Assembly (NCBI GenBank): GCA_027475525.1
Contig: JAMWFC010000090.1
Coordinates: 1,984,001-2,048,000, forward strand
Direction: 5' to 3'
Length of the DNA: 64,000 nt
Source of the DNA: Macrolepiota albuminosa
Lineage: Eukaryota > Basidiomycota > Agaricomycetes > Agaricales > Agaricaceae
The position numbers and the translations under genes are program-made. Shown piece by piece: positions 41,430 through 51,693 of this stretch; within the stretch, counting starts at the first letter, position 1; every line of letters starts with the position of its first letter. The notes beneath the pieces were generated by a model. The model was not told the origin of the DNA and ran no database searches. It saw nothing but the letters and a program-made list of their open reading frames with translations.

Positions 41430-42668
41430 CCCCTAATAACCCTCCTTCTGCTTCTCTGAGGTTTCTGAGACATGGAAATCCTCCTGCACCTCTTCCAGGA
41501 TGAGGGTGTCTGGAGAGGGCACACCGGCAGCATTTCTGGCTGCCAGGAGCTGCAAGAGCAGCTCCTCCTGCTCTTCTGGGGAGAGGTAGCACACCTTGAG
41601 ACCCTTAGAGCAGTGGCACGTGAAGTGGCCCTGCATGCCACAGCATCAACATTAGAAGGGGAGAGAGGTGCACTGTCAGGAGGCATCCACATCTATTGGA
41701 GCACTAGGAGGTAGTGCCAGAGGCACTGGTGGCCCAACCATTGCCATGGACGGTGCCTAAGCCACAAGCTGGCAGGAGAAAGTTATGAGCAGTCATGTAG
41801 GCAGCATGAGGTGCACAGACTTGTGGAGATCATGCTTAAGCTCTATGAGCTGCCATTGCTCCCAGGCCACTTAGTACCATGAAAGAACCTGGTTGTCTGC
41901 TGGTCGTCTCTTTGCAAGATTGTCAACACACTCCATCAGAGTCAGATAGAGCCCTTCCCAAAAGGTAAGACAGAGTTGCAGGCTGTTGGGATACTTGGCC
42001 TGCTTGACCAATGCATGGAACAAATTGATGTACTTGTTCAGTAAGCACTTCCCTTGGCCATACTGATACCTGTCCTGTAGGATCAGCATGGCAGTTTTAG
42101 CAGGGTTCTAGAGAAAGAACTCATTCTAGAACTCCTGTTTGAACTCAGCCCAGTCTGTGAAACTAGAGATGCCACTAGGATGTCAGAAAACTCTTAGTGT
42201 GTAGGTGGCTGCTTGTCTCAACTTCATATAAGACAAGACCCACATGATTTTCAGCTCATTGGAGACAAAGTTGTCGCTGCAGAGCTGGAGGTAGATGACA
42301 CAAGATTGAAGAGAGCATTCTCTGGATGCATAGTCACCATTTTACATGTCAGAGGTTGCCAGGCATGGAATGTTGGAGTGCTTCCTTGCCAGGACAGGAG
42401 ATTGCATGGCACAAGGACATTGTGCTGGCAAGATAGATGGCAGGGAGTTAGCTGCTACCAGAGTGAGGTGTTTGAGGAGGATGTGAAGAGAATTGGAGAT
42501 GGTTTTGGTGGTTTGGCAGAGATGGGTGAGTTTGGTGGTGTGTTGGATGAGGGAGGCTTGAGTGAGTTGCACCTGCATTTCTAGGTGGAGCAGGCAGGTC
42601 CAGGCTTCCTCACCAGAGTTTGTGGCATCTGGGAGTGCTTCTGGAGCAGCAGGCTGAGACATAGACAA
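41430..42668 (-). pseudogene. Gyp-C2 gag (broken)
   Basis: Starts MSMSQPAAPEALPDATNSG at 42668. The N-terminal heptad-rich region and the capsid block (YQYGQGKCLLNKYIN near 42070) match Gyp-C Gag. The zinc knuckle near 41640 has lost its regular spacing (GMQGHFTCHCSKG). The C-terminus keeps the SPEEQEELLLQLLAARN block. Frame breaks and stops make it non-functional. Confidence 0.8.
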
Positions 42669-42765
42669 TAACAGTGCTTAAAACTGGTGAAGGAGCAATG
42701 AATAGGAGCCAGGAGATATTTGGCAGCTATAGGGGGCTACCAGACCAGAATTAGAAAACTTGTTC

Positions 42766-42776
42766 TGCTGTAAGGG
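42766..42776 (-). promoter_or_regulatory. Gyp-C2 self-priming site
   Basis: On minus AGAACAAGTTT, the exact complement of AAACTTGTTCT in its own LTR (42903-42893). Relative to Gyp-C both arms changed at the same base pair, C:G to T:A. Confidence 0.72.
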
Positions 42777-42778
42777 CG

Positions 42779-43077
42779 ACCTCCAGAGGTTGTGGCTAAG
42801 TCACACAACTGGCAGAGGAAAATCTGAAGTTTATTAGCAACAGTAAATACAACAGAGAAATAACTAATTACTTGGCAGAGGAAAATTCAAAGAGAACAAG
42901 TTTAAGGATTTCTCTGCCATGGTGTGGCACATCAGTGTGGGAGGCAGATGCATGAGAACAACTGTACAGTACTTTTATAAAGGTGTCAGAGAAATCTGAT
43001 GAAGGGTGGGCCATCTCAAAGATCTCTGAGGACTGCTAAGGAACTCTGGGGTGGCCAAAAAAGGAAGTCCCCTGACA
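42779..43077 (-). repeat. Gyp-C2 5' LTR
   Basis: 299 bp on minus, TGTCAGGGGACTTCC...GTCGCCCTTACA, sharing both ends with the Gyp-C LTR. The TATA-like TATAAAAG (42979-42972) is about 70 bp before the predicted RNA start at 42903. Confidence 0.88.
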
Positions 43078-43806
43078 TGCACTTTCTAGCTTTTTCTTGA
43101 CAAATAAGGCATTCAATTTTAAATATTTTAAATCAACTAGTTTTTGTTTTTTTCACACTATTTTTTCTCTACAAAAATCTCAGCTTTTTTTTTGCTGTCT
43201 TTTTTATATACTGTTGCCTGCTATGAGGCTCTATAAATGAAATGTGTCTACTTAGAAAATGTAATAAATTGAATCCGTTCTCTAAGGCAATAGCCAAGCA
43301 GAAAAAAGGTTGATGACAATGTGTTCTAAAAATGCAGGCCCAAAATTGAATTAGAACATAAATTTGAGCAAATAACAAAAATATATGTGTGAGAGGAGGA
43401 GTCTTTTTATTTTTCTAAGAAGCTATTTTTATGCAAGATACATCATAAGCCCTTGTGTCCTAGCTCCTGCAGTATGCTAAAGTGTGGTAATTATGAACAC
43501 TCATTTAGGTACTTTGGCCTGATGCATTTTTCAAGCATTCTGATTAAGCCTTATAGCCACTTTAGTACAATATAATCCTTTGGAGTTCATATTACTTCCT
43601 ACAATAAGTCTATCGCTATTTAATCCAAAATAGCATGCTCCTCTGATGAAAGTACATATATATAGATGCATGAGCCTAGCTATACAGATGTTGGAGCACT
43701 TCTCTTTGATTCTTTATTGGAATGGCCAGAGATATTATTACATGTTGATTCAGCCATATTTGCAGACTTGGAATGTTTGTAACATTTTTAAGATGAATCT
43801 ATATAG

Positions 43807-43960
43807 AATGGGACAACCGTTTCATGGGAACTATCTGATTAGTAAGGCTGACCAAGGCTGACCAAGAACCTTCCTTTTAGGGTAATGGGACAACCGTTTC
43901 GTGGGAACTATCTGATTAGTAAGGCTGACCAAGGCTGACCAAGAACCTTCCTTTTAGGGT
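43807..43960. repeat. 77-bp tandem duplication, one mismatch (43807-43883 / 43884-43960)
   Basis: Adjacent copies in non-coding DNA, with a single A/G difference. Probable join of two near-identical contig ends. Confidence 0.87.
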
Positions 43961-44280
43961 AATAACATAAGAGTTGGCTCATTTCAGCATTAGAAATGCT
44001 TAGAAAATTGAGATAAAATCACTGAAAAATCAGAAAAAATTCGAGGCCTACTGATACACTGACTTGAGTTTTTCTGAGATTTATAAAATGCTCAGGAAAA
44101 TGTGAAAAATTTCAGAAAAACTCAATTGGTCTGTTTTCCAGAAGATGTTAGTAGAAAATGCTCAAAGACCCCAGGAAAATCACTCAAAAATCAGGAAAAA
44201 TTCAAAGGCTACTGATACACTGATTTTAGTTTTTTGGAGATTTATAAATGCTTAATAAAATCCAAAAAATTCAAGAAAGA

Positions 44281-44520
44281 ATACTGAGGCCTTAACCAAA
44301 CGAAGTGAGGTTGAGGCTGGGATTAAGCATTGAGTTGTGAAATACCGAGGCCTTAACCAAACGAAGTGAGGTTGAGGCTGGGATTAAGCATTGAGTTGTG
44401 AAATACCGAGGCCTTAACCGAACGAAGTGAGGTTGAGGCTGGGATTAAGCACTGAGTTCTCTATACATACTTGGAGCCCTAACCGAACGAAGTGAGGTTA
44501 GGGTGGAGGCTTAGTTGGGG
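44281..44520 (+). repeat. 61-bp minisatellite with internal hairpin
   Basis: Three units with period 61 (44281, 44342, 44403) and a diverged fourth. Each unit has GCCTTAACC...GGTTGAGGC arms around GAACGAAGTGA; the last unit has CCCTAACC/GGTTAGGG. Confidence 0.8.
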
Positions 44521-44600
44521 GGGGGGTTTGGGGGCGAAGCCCCCAACGAGCTATGAAATTCATGCCAAAGGCACAAATCGTAGCTCGTTTTAATTTATTG
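44516..44600 (+). repeat. Two nested stem-loops after the minisatellite
   Basis: GGGGGCGAAGCCCCC is a perfect 6-bp stem with a 3-nt loop. It is followed by AACGAGCTA...TAGCTCGTT, which encloses a smaller TGCC/GGCA hairpin. Confidence 0.65.
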
Positions 44601-45072
44601 AGCAATGGAATTTGCAAGATGCTTGCTTAACTAGTTCTTATGCCCCTTCAAAACAATGTCAAGGTCTAAAACAGCTCAAAGCCAAACATAAGATTCATTG
44701 ATATTGTCAAGGCAACTATCTTTATTTGAAAGCATATATTTGTACTTTAAATCATTTTGACAATGCAAACAAAGATGATCATGCATTATTTCAGAGACAA
44801 TATAAAGACACAAATATGTGCTCAGCATGTTGTTGGCCTTTTTTAAGTTGCTAGCCCATTCTTTGAAGTTTTTATCCTCTCTTTGTTTGAATGTCAATCT
44901 TTGTGCCACCTTTTACATTCAATTCAAAGCCAATATTAGGCTTCACAAATGTGCTATAAAAATTAAAAATATAAGTTTTTTCAAATTCTTCTTATTTTTT
45001 AAAACTTATGCATATCTAAAGAATCGATGTTGTACATCACTTTCTTTATCTGCTTATCCTTTTTAATACTTT

Positions 45073-45268
45073 TGTCATAGTACGCTATATGGCATCAGCC
45101 ACATAGCTTTTAGTTAGTAGAATAGCAAACATTATATTATATTTATATACATATAAATACATACATCCTTTACACTACACTTTACACTATATCATCAATA
45201 GACTGGTCTGGTCTGATTCTGTACTATGTGAACTTAAGCTCTCACAAGATACATAACTTCATTACACA
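45073..45268 (+). mobile_element. Gyp-A-family LTR, diverged and partly deleted
   Basis: Shares GCCACATAGCTTT, TCAATAGAC(C/T)GGTCTGGTCTGATT and CTTCATTACAC with the 29342-29582 LTR but lacks the middle. No clear TSD. Confidence 0.72.
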
Positions 45269-46340
45269 TCTTTGAGATGCTTCAGAGAATAGTAGACCAG
45301 TAGAATAACAACAAGATATTGCTATTAAAGTTTAAAAAAGTATAAGCAGATAGCATATCTGATTTCACTGTAGTGTACTAATTAAACTGAAACAAGGTAT
45401 TATTCAAAGGAAAACTAACTAACTAGCTCTACCATCTTTCATATATACATAATTTGTCCATATAAAGTTCTCTCTCTTTTTGATCTAAGCCTCTAATCAT
45501 GATCTGAAAGACTCTAATGCTAACTAGATCAATCATGCACAATCATATGTATGTAATGCTTGTAAGTGGTACACTTACATTAAGAGTGCTAGTATACTGG
45601 CAGATAATACTAGTATATGGTTCAAGAAGAGTTCTGTTACTTTTTTCTTTAAGCTGATGAATAAACATCAAGTGAAATTGAGCATGGCAAAGTTAAAAGT
45701 TGGTTCTACTTCTCACACATTTATTATATAACTTCAGCTTCCAATATCAATTGTATCTGTTCTATACTTCATCTAATTTTTTGGAGTTTCCTCCCATTTG
45801 CAAGGTTTTTATAAATGGAGTTGAGTTAAAAGTGAATTTGAAAGTGCAAAAAAAACAACTTGGAATTGTACCACCTCTAAATATAGAAAATTATTGCCAA
45901 ATCACAGCAGCTGCAATTGAGATTAAAATGGTGTTTGTTGATAGAAAAAAACTGTTTAGCCAAAAGTAAGTTTTCAGTCCAATTGACAATACATGAGCCT
46001 TGTTTTGATTAGAATAGTATCCAGAAATATTACCTGATCATGGTGCTTGTAAAAGCTAATTCAATTGACTTCCTTGTATATGATTTAAAGAATCAGAGAT
46101 AGCAGTTTCGGATCTCTTGAGGAATGAGGATGATGTGAAATGAGAATCTATGTGATGAGATAAGCGTAGGGGGTGGGAACCTCCTTTTGCTTCCTCCGTC
46201 CTCTGACACATCAGTAAAATCGTGCAAAGAACACGTTGAATAAAATTTTTTCACAAAATACACATCATTGTAAAAAAGAGAATATGCCAGTACTGATTAG
46301 GAACCCCAATGGAGCGGTATAACCTGATTTTGCATCTGAC

Positions 46341-46474
46341 AATTATCAGGCAGCCAGGCAAGTGCTGGTTAGTGAAAACACAATGGAGAAAGTGGCCATA
46401 GCTCTCCAATTATCAGGCAGCCAGGCAAGTGCTGGTTAGTGAAAACACGATGGAGAAAGTGGCCATAGCTCTCC
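46341..46474. repeat. 67-bp tandem duplication, one mismatch (46341-46407 / 46408-46474)
   Basis: Unlike the other duplications its period is 67, not 77, so it may be a genuine duplication at the start of the DIRS element. Confidence 0.75.
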
Positions 46475-46572
46475 TAACTAGTGCATGGCATGCAAACAAT
46501 GTGGTGGAGAGAGAAATGTGGGACTGACAGAAAAGAGAAGAGAGGCAGGCTGCAAGAAACAGGGAAAGGCAA

Positions 46573-47839
46573 GTGAGGGAGGAAGACAAGTGGAGGGCCG
46601 AGGCCAGACAGGAGGAAGAAGAGGCAGCGAAGGTGGACAAGATGAAGAAGCACAAGTCCAAATACACTGAGCTCTCCTTGGTACCCTCTCCAATGACACC
46701 ACCTGAGATCTTACCACACTATGCAATGTCCAGGCTACAGAAGAGTCTGTACATCGAGATGTGGTACTTCACCAACAAAGGACTGGACTATGCAGTCAAG
46801 ACCTCCACCACAGTGGATGAGAATGTGCTGGTGCAAACTGTGGATGGGGAAGAAAACACGGTATGGACCATGGCAACAGCCTCCAAAGAAGTGAAGTCTG
46901 TGGTGGATGACAGGAATCTGATGTGGGAGCAACTCATGGTAGCAATACCAAGGTTCTTAGATGCAATACATGCAGCCAGGTGGACAAGTCAGAGGCAAGA
47001 AATGATGGCAAACATGTTCATGAGACTGCAAGCCCATTCGTATTGGTCAAGCAGGGACACGATAGACAGGGCGGCACTATTGAGGTACCTGGCAGAGCAA
47101 AGGAGATTGTGGCACCAAGCAATCAAAGCAGGCACCGGAGCCTGGAACATCAGGATTCTGAGCAAGACGCTTCTGAGAGCCGCGAATGAAACAGTGTGGA
47201 AGGAACAGAGGGACAGGGAGGACATGGAGAGAATCAGACCATGGAATCACACACTAACTGCTTCGTCTTTCAATCTCTACGCACATATCACACTTCATAT
47301 CAAAAACAACAAATCAAATGTTCAGGCAACACTTGCTGACCGGTATTGCGGGTGAGCAGTTTGAAAAGCAGGTAGCAGACCTGGCTACTATGCAAAGGGG
47401 TTTCAATGAATGTGGATCCCGACGTTCAGAAGCCAGAAGGCAGAGATCAAGAAGCCTGCAGCACTCCAGGTCACCTCCACGCAGAAGGAGGAGCAATGAT
47501 GCTCAAGACAGAGCAAGGCAAGATGAGCACCACGAAACAGCGCACAGGGGTTTTTGCAAAGGCACAGGGAAAAAGTTGGCCACCTGCACTGTCTGTCTCA
47601 GCCATCACCCACACAACATCTTGGAATGCAGCGAGGAGCGCACCTGGGACAACAAGTACAACACCATCACACAGCACAAGGACAAAAGCCTCATCATGCA
47701 AGACAGAAATGCTGTGTGCTTGGATTGGCAGAGAGAGAAAGGGTGTGCGGCAAGAAATCACGACAGCAAGCACATTTGCTCAGGGTGTGGGAGCGCCGAG
47801 CACAGAGCACAGAGCTGTCCTCACACAGAGAGGCCTTAA
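46573..47839 (+). pseudogene. DIRS-like gag region (two frames)
   Basis: The first part, 46573-47355, has a Lys/Glu-rich start and a helical region. It passes by a +1 shift into 47318-47839, which starts MFRQHLLTGIAGEQFEK. The second part has an Arg/Ser-rich stretch and two Cys/His groups: CTVCLSHHPHNILEC and CLDWQREKGC with HICSGCGSAEHRAQSC. These resemble the Gag zinc motifs of fungal DIRS elements. Whether the frame change is natural recoding or decay cannot be told from one copy. Confidence 0.7.
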
Positions 47840-47844
47840 AGCCT

Positions 47845-48677
47845 GCACTCTGTATAATCCAGAAGCATGGGTCAGGTGCCTGCAAGAAGCGGGGCTCCTG
47901 TGCAAATATGGCGATGTGGCAGATGGGCTGCAAGAAGGATTCGTCCTGGGCTTCCTGGAGATTGGGTACCAAACAGTGCAAGAGCACCAAGATGAATTTG
48001 ATGAGATTGTGTGCAAAGAGATACAAAAAAGTCGATATGTGGAACCAATGAGGAGGAAAGAAATTGAAGGACTACTTGGGCCATTCCAATCCTCCCCGTT
48101 TTCCATCATTCCCAAGGCAAGGAAAGCGGGAAGGTTTAGGATCATTCAAAACTTATCATTCTCATCAACGTCCTACATCAATCAGTCCATCAACTCACAC
48201 ATTGATCTGGACAATTTCCCATGCACATGGGGAACATTCATGGCAGTTGCACAGCTGGTCGCAACGCTCCCTCCAGGGTTGCAGGCAGCAGTGCAGGATG
48301 TGGTGGAAGCATATAGAACAGTTCCATTGCATAGGTCGCAATGGCCCGCAGTGGTGGTCAGGACAGGAGATGACCAGTACTGTGTAGACACATGCCTTTG
48401 TTTTGGGGCAACTCCATTGTCAGGAGGCTACAGATGCATGGCAGACGCAGTGCTCAATATCATGCGCCACCAGGGCATTGGACCAGCAACATGGTGGGTT
48501 GATGACCACCTTTTCATACGGATCAGGAGAGAGCACGTTGAGCATTACAACAGAAGGAGACAGGAATGGAGAGCAGACATCAAGAAGCAAGGTGAGATCT
48601 GGGTAGGAGGGAGGCTATGGTACGGGGGAAAGGTTTACGATGATGGCACCATACAAGAGTTTACAGAAGATTGCTGA
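47845..48677 (+). pseudogene. DIRS-like reverse transcriptase
   Basis: Real coding begins near 47845 (LYNPEAWVRCLQEAG); the same frame is open upstream to 47406 but overlaps gag. Blocks include SPFSIIPKARKAGRFRIIQN, VVEAYRTVPLHRSQW, CFGATPLSGGYRCMAD and the catalytic WWVDDHLF near 48490-48515. The domain ends at a TGA at 48675-48677 and continues in another frame with further thumb-like sequence to about 49130, interrupted by a TGA near 48787 where Trp is likely. Confidence 0.83.
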
Positions 48678-49130
48678 TTTGACATTGGAATTTTGGCAGG
48701 CGGTCAAATGGGGTTCCCTGGAGATCAAGAGTTCTCTTACAGCTTTGCGCACATTGACCAAATATCAAAGGAATTGGGAATCCTATGAGAAGCCTCCAAA
48801 GACAGACCCTTCAGCTTGAAGAACACATACATGGCTTGGAATAGGATCTGGCGGAGCAGTCGGTTATGCTGTCAGAGGAGAAGGTGGAAAAGTACCTACA
48901 AACTATTGCAGAGTGGAGGAAAAAGGACACCTTCTGCCTCCGAGATGTTCAGAAGCTGCATGGGAAACTTCTGCATGCCTCCTTGGTACATCCTGATGGC
49001 AGGGCTTATCTCACAGCCCTTGAAGCAATGCTCCCAGGCACCGTTGATAATCTGTTTGCTTTACACCATCAGACAAGAGGAGTACTACAGGACCTTGATT
49101 GGTGGGAGGTCAAGCTATGGTCTTGGAAGT

Positions 49131-49660
49131 GAAGAACAGTCCCAAGTCCAGTCGAACTACATGACTTCGGAGCCTTCTTGGACGCAAGTTCAGGCGTCGG
49201 CATTGCCATTGTACTTGGAGACCATTGGAGAGCCTGGAGGCTGCTACCCAGTTGGCAGACCAGAGGAGGAAAGCGAGATATCCAATGAGCAGAAGCCATT
49301 GGATTTGAACTCCTGATATGAGCAACAGTGGCGGCAACAGAGGAAGGAACGTCTGTCAAGTTGTATGGAGACAACCAAGGAGTCGTGGAAGGATGGTGGA
49401 ACGGAAGGAGCCGCAACAAAGCCATCAATGCGGTTTTTTGCAGAGTCCATGAATTTCTGGGGTGCGAGGGGCAAACAGGAAACATCTACACAGCATACAT
49501 TCCGAGCGCATGTAACCCTGCAGATCAACCGTCGAGGGGGATTTATCCCCCCAGGTCAAAGCTCCTCCTCCAATCTCCCTGCAGGGAATCGACGAGGACC
49601 TCCTTGTCGATGCGACGTAGGATTTCACTCCCACCGAGATTTGGGCTCTATGGGAGGGTA
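49131..49660 (+). pseudogene. DIRS-like RNase H
   Basis: Acidic residues occur in the expected order: FLDASSGVGIAIV near 49168, EAIGFELL near 49293, KLYGDNQGVV near 49357, and CNPADQPSRG near 49510. Two stops (near 49286 and 49316) fall in the frame, both TGA, one at a likely Trp. It adjoins RT as in other DIRS elements. Confidence 0.75.
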
Positions 49661-49849
49661 GGCGCAACGAGCCCAGAGCGCGACCCACGAGACGATAGTC
49701 GAGGGAGCGAGTGGCAAGACAAAGATTCAACAACAGAGCATTCCACGAGACTAAACCACGGCTCTTTGACGGCTGGGACATTTGAGGCAACATCACGCTT
49801 TGGGGCACCGCTTCCCGCAGCCACATCGGTGGGACGCCCGAGACCATAC

Positions 49850-50065
49850 AAACTGGGACTAACGCCAGTCGCATTACACCGATGGCCCCACTGTCTCGCA
49901 AGAGACAGACTGGTACTCCGGACTCCGACCACGAGTAGACAGAGCAATGGGGGGCTGGCAGCGACAGTAGGAGACCTTGAGAGGGTACTGACAGTAATGT
50001 CAGCCTCTTTGTCGGAGAGTATGAGGGGGACATATGGAGCCGGACTTCTCGCATTCCACGTCTAG
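49850..50065 (+). pseudogene. DIRS-like tyrosine recombinase, N-terminal fragment
   Basis: HRWPHCLARDRL and SLSESMRGTYGAGLLAFHV are typical of the SAM-like N-terminal part of DIRS recombinases. The frame ends at TAG right after this and no catalytic Arg...Arg...Tyr region is found downstream. Confidence 0.72.
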
Positions 50066-50924
50066 ATTTTCACCCTTCCTGACCCTCATCAAGTTAGTAC
50101 TTAGTCTCATGGATCATCACTACAATGTCATTATAAACTAATCTGCAACTCTATAGCTCACTATGGACTGACATAGAAATACTACAGGGGCTATACCTGG
50201 GTGAAGATACTCCAGGGAGCTATGGCCCCTGGATGGAGATATGTCAAAGGAATCCAATAAACGTCGACAGCTCTTGGATAATGTGATAATTCGTCATATC
50301 GTACGTATTGTTTTTATAATTTACTCACAATGACTTCATGTTTGCGTCATACACGAGTTATACTTACTGTAAAATAGTATATATTCTAAAATTGTAGCCG
50401 AATTCGAGACATCGTTATTTCTCGAACCCAGTCTATATTATAGTTGGTTGTTTCGAAATCAAACGCCCACCAACGCCACCACTGTCGGGCCACCATTCCA
50501 TTGTATCATATTTACACAAGGACTCCATTGTCCACTAATCTACGTATAAAAGATTACTTACATGCGTGAACCACAGCCAATAATGCACCAATGACGAAAT
50601 CAATTTTTACATCCGCACAGCTCATCCACCCATGTGCCCAGGTGTACACAGCACGCTTATGTGTGTCCGCCTACGTTTTCGACGAGTTCGATATTAGCTC
50701 AAGCGGGTAAGCTTTGGCACAGGACTAAGCATAAGGATTGAAGAAAAACGGGGAGGGCACCAAGGGCGATGTCGGTATCAGATTTACTGGCAATAGACGA
50801 AAAGCTCGCAGGCGAAGTTCGTGGTCAGTGCCCCTGCTAATCCAAAACAAACACTCCATATCATGCATACAATGCCCCAACTCTCGGGGGCCTTCGGCAT
50901 AAATACACAACCGTCAAACAGAGA
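50066..50924. other. Gene-free stretch between the DIRS fragment and LSM6
   Basis: 859 bp with no supported ORF, repeat or RNA. It contains the LSM6 3' flank. Confidence 0.6.
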
Positions 50925-51334
50925 TTAAAGAGGCTCCGCTGCGGAGATATAGAGTACTAAGAGAGGACCTCAGCTCCCAGGAAAATGTAAGCAGAGAACA
51001 AATGAGCGCACCATTATTACCACGTATGAACGCATCCCCATATCGATTGGTCACAACCCCATTCACATGCTCCTCCGTCTGCTCCAGTGCAATATTCATA
51101 TAACCATCCAGGCATGACAGAACTCCTGTATTTATAGAATCAAGGTTTCGTTTTCCGTCCCCGTCTCGAAAAAACATTAAGGCGTAACGTACCTCGATAA
51201 TCAACACCAGACGCCAAGCGCACAATAACGCGCTTCCCCACCACGCCCTTCAAAAAATCAGTCGGCGATCCCGAAGAGCTGGGTGGTACTGGAGGAGCCT
51301 CTGTCTCTGGCGGTGGAGGAGATGCGTCGCTCAT
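50925..51334 (-). CDS. LSM6: LSm6, U6 snRNA-associated Sm-like protein (95 aa, three exons)
   Basis: Subunit of the LSm ring: LSm2-8 binds the U6 snRNA 3' end in the nucleus, and LSm1-7 promotes mRNA decay in the cytoplasm. Exons are 51334-51193, 51125-51012 and 50956-50925. Introns are 67 bp (GTACGT...TACAG) and 55 bp (GTGCGC...CTTAG), and all phases agree to TAA 50927-50925. An N-terminal Pro-rich extension (about 24 residues) precedes DFLKGVVGKRVIVRL. The Sm1 motif follows as SGVDYRGVLSCLDGYMNIAL and the Sm2 motif as RYGDAFIRGNNVLYIS. The second Met (51334) is chosen because an upstream in-frame Met at 51394 would add 20 residues not usual for the family. Gyp-D starts 360 bp upstream. Confidence 0.95.
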
Positions 51335-51693
51335 TGCGAATTCAAGGGGACACCGACTCGCTGATGGGGTATCAAAGAGGAGAGTGTTTGTCATTGTTAT
51401 CTGCGAAGAAGACCCTTGGACTCATTATCGGAAAAGGCCGAGTCTTCCATAAATAAACGAATAATGCCTCGCACCTCGCGAAGGGGTCTACTTCGCCTAT
51501 ATACCCTTGCTTGCGTGTTACTTGAGTAAGAACTGCCGACTTTCAAGCGCGTAGTATGTACCAAAAACAGAACAGTGATCAATATAATGCTATCCAGGCC
51601 ATCACCGTTCACGGAATCCATGACCCTGGTAAGCAAGCACCCTTAAGATGCTCTTCTCGAACAGCCATGGTGGGGAACCAGTCATAGAACCGT
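51335..51693. promoter_or_regulatory. LSM6 upstream region, half of an old divergent promoter
   Basis: 359 bp between LSM6 and the Gyp-D 5' LTR. The other half (60449-60649) lies beyond Gyp-D next to the P450 gene. No clear TATA box; a 79-codon minus-strand frame here has no recognisable product. Confidence 0.6.
51690..51693 (+). repeat. Gyp-D target-site duplication CCGT (left)
   Basis: Matched by CCGT at 60445-60448. Confidence 0.85.

Larger units (their letters stand above)
37060..43077 (-). mobile_element. Gyp-C2: old relative of Gyp-C, minus strand, 3' LTR truncated
   Basis: 5' LTR at 43077-42779, self-priming site at 42776-42766, gag to about 41430, pol to about 37240, and a partial 3' LTR at 37219-37070. 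Gag, protease, RT, RNase H, integrase and chromodomain all align by eye with Gyp-C but with many substitutions and stops. It carries a Gyp-A-family solo LTR within integrase. A Copia element borders the broken 3' LTR and may have inserted into it. Confidence 0.9.
43078..46309. other. AT-rich gene-free region
   Basis: 3.2 kb with no recognisable gene. It contains a 77-bp duplication, a minisatellite with hairpins (44281-44600) and a Gyp-A-family LTR (45073-45268). A minus-strand frame at 44909-44676 has a charged helical look, but I cannot assign it. Confidence 0.6.
46310..50065 (+). mobile_element. DIRS-like tyrosine-recombinase retrotransposon, 3'-truncated
   Basis: The order is gag-like ORF with Cys/His clusters, RT, RNase H and the N-terminal part of a tyrosine recombinase, all on plus and in overlapping frames. 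That order, and the absence of protease and DDE integrase, is diagnostic of DIRS-type elements. The recombinase stops before its catalytic domain at about 50065. I found no DIRS terminal repeats. Several stops and frameshifts are present. Confidence 0.85.

Noticed and set aside
44281..44520. CRISPR-like array of regularly spaced repeats
   Set aside because: Units are contiguous 61-bp copies without unique spacers, in a eukaryotic genome and without cas genes; this is a minisatellite.
44676..44909. Minus-strand 77-codon frame as a gene
   Set aside because: It is isolated in AT-rich DNA, has no motif, and has no neighbouring exon; it may be a scrap of a retroelement Gag but cannot be supported.
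46341..46474. A seventeenth member of the 77-bp duplication set
   Set aside because: Its period is 67 and it has a mismatch, so it does not fit the fixed-length artefact; it may be a real duplication.
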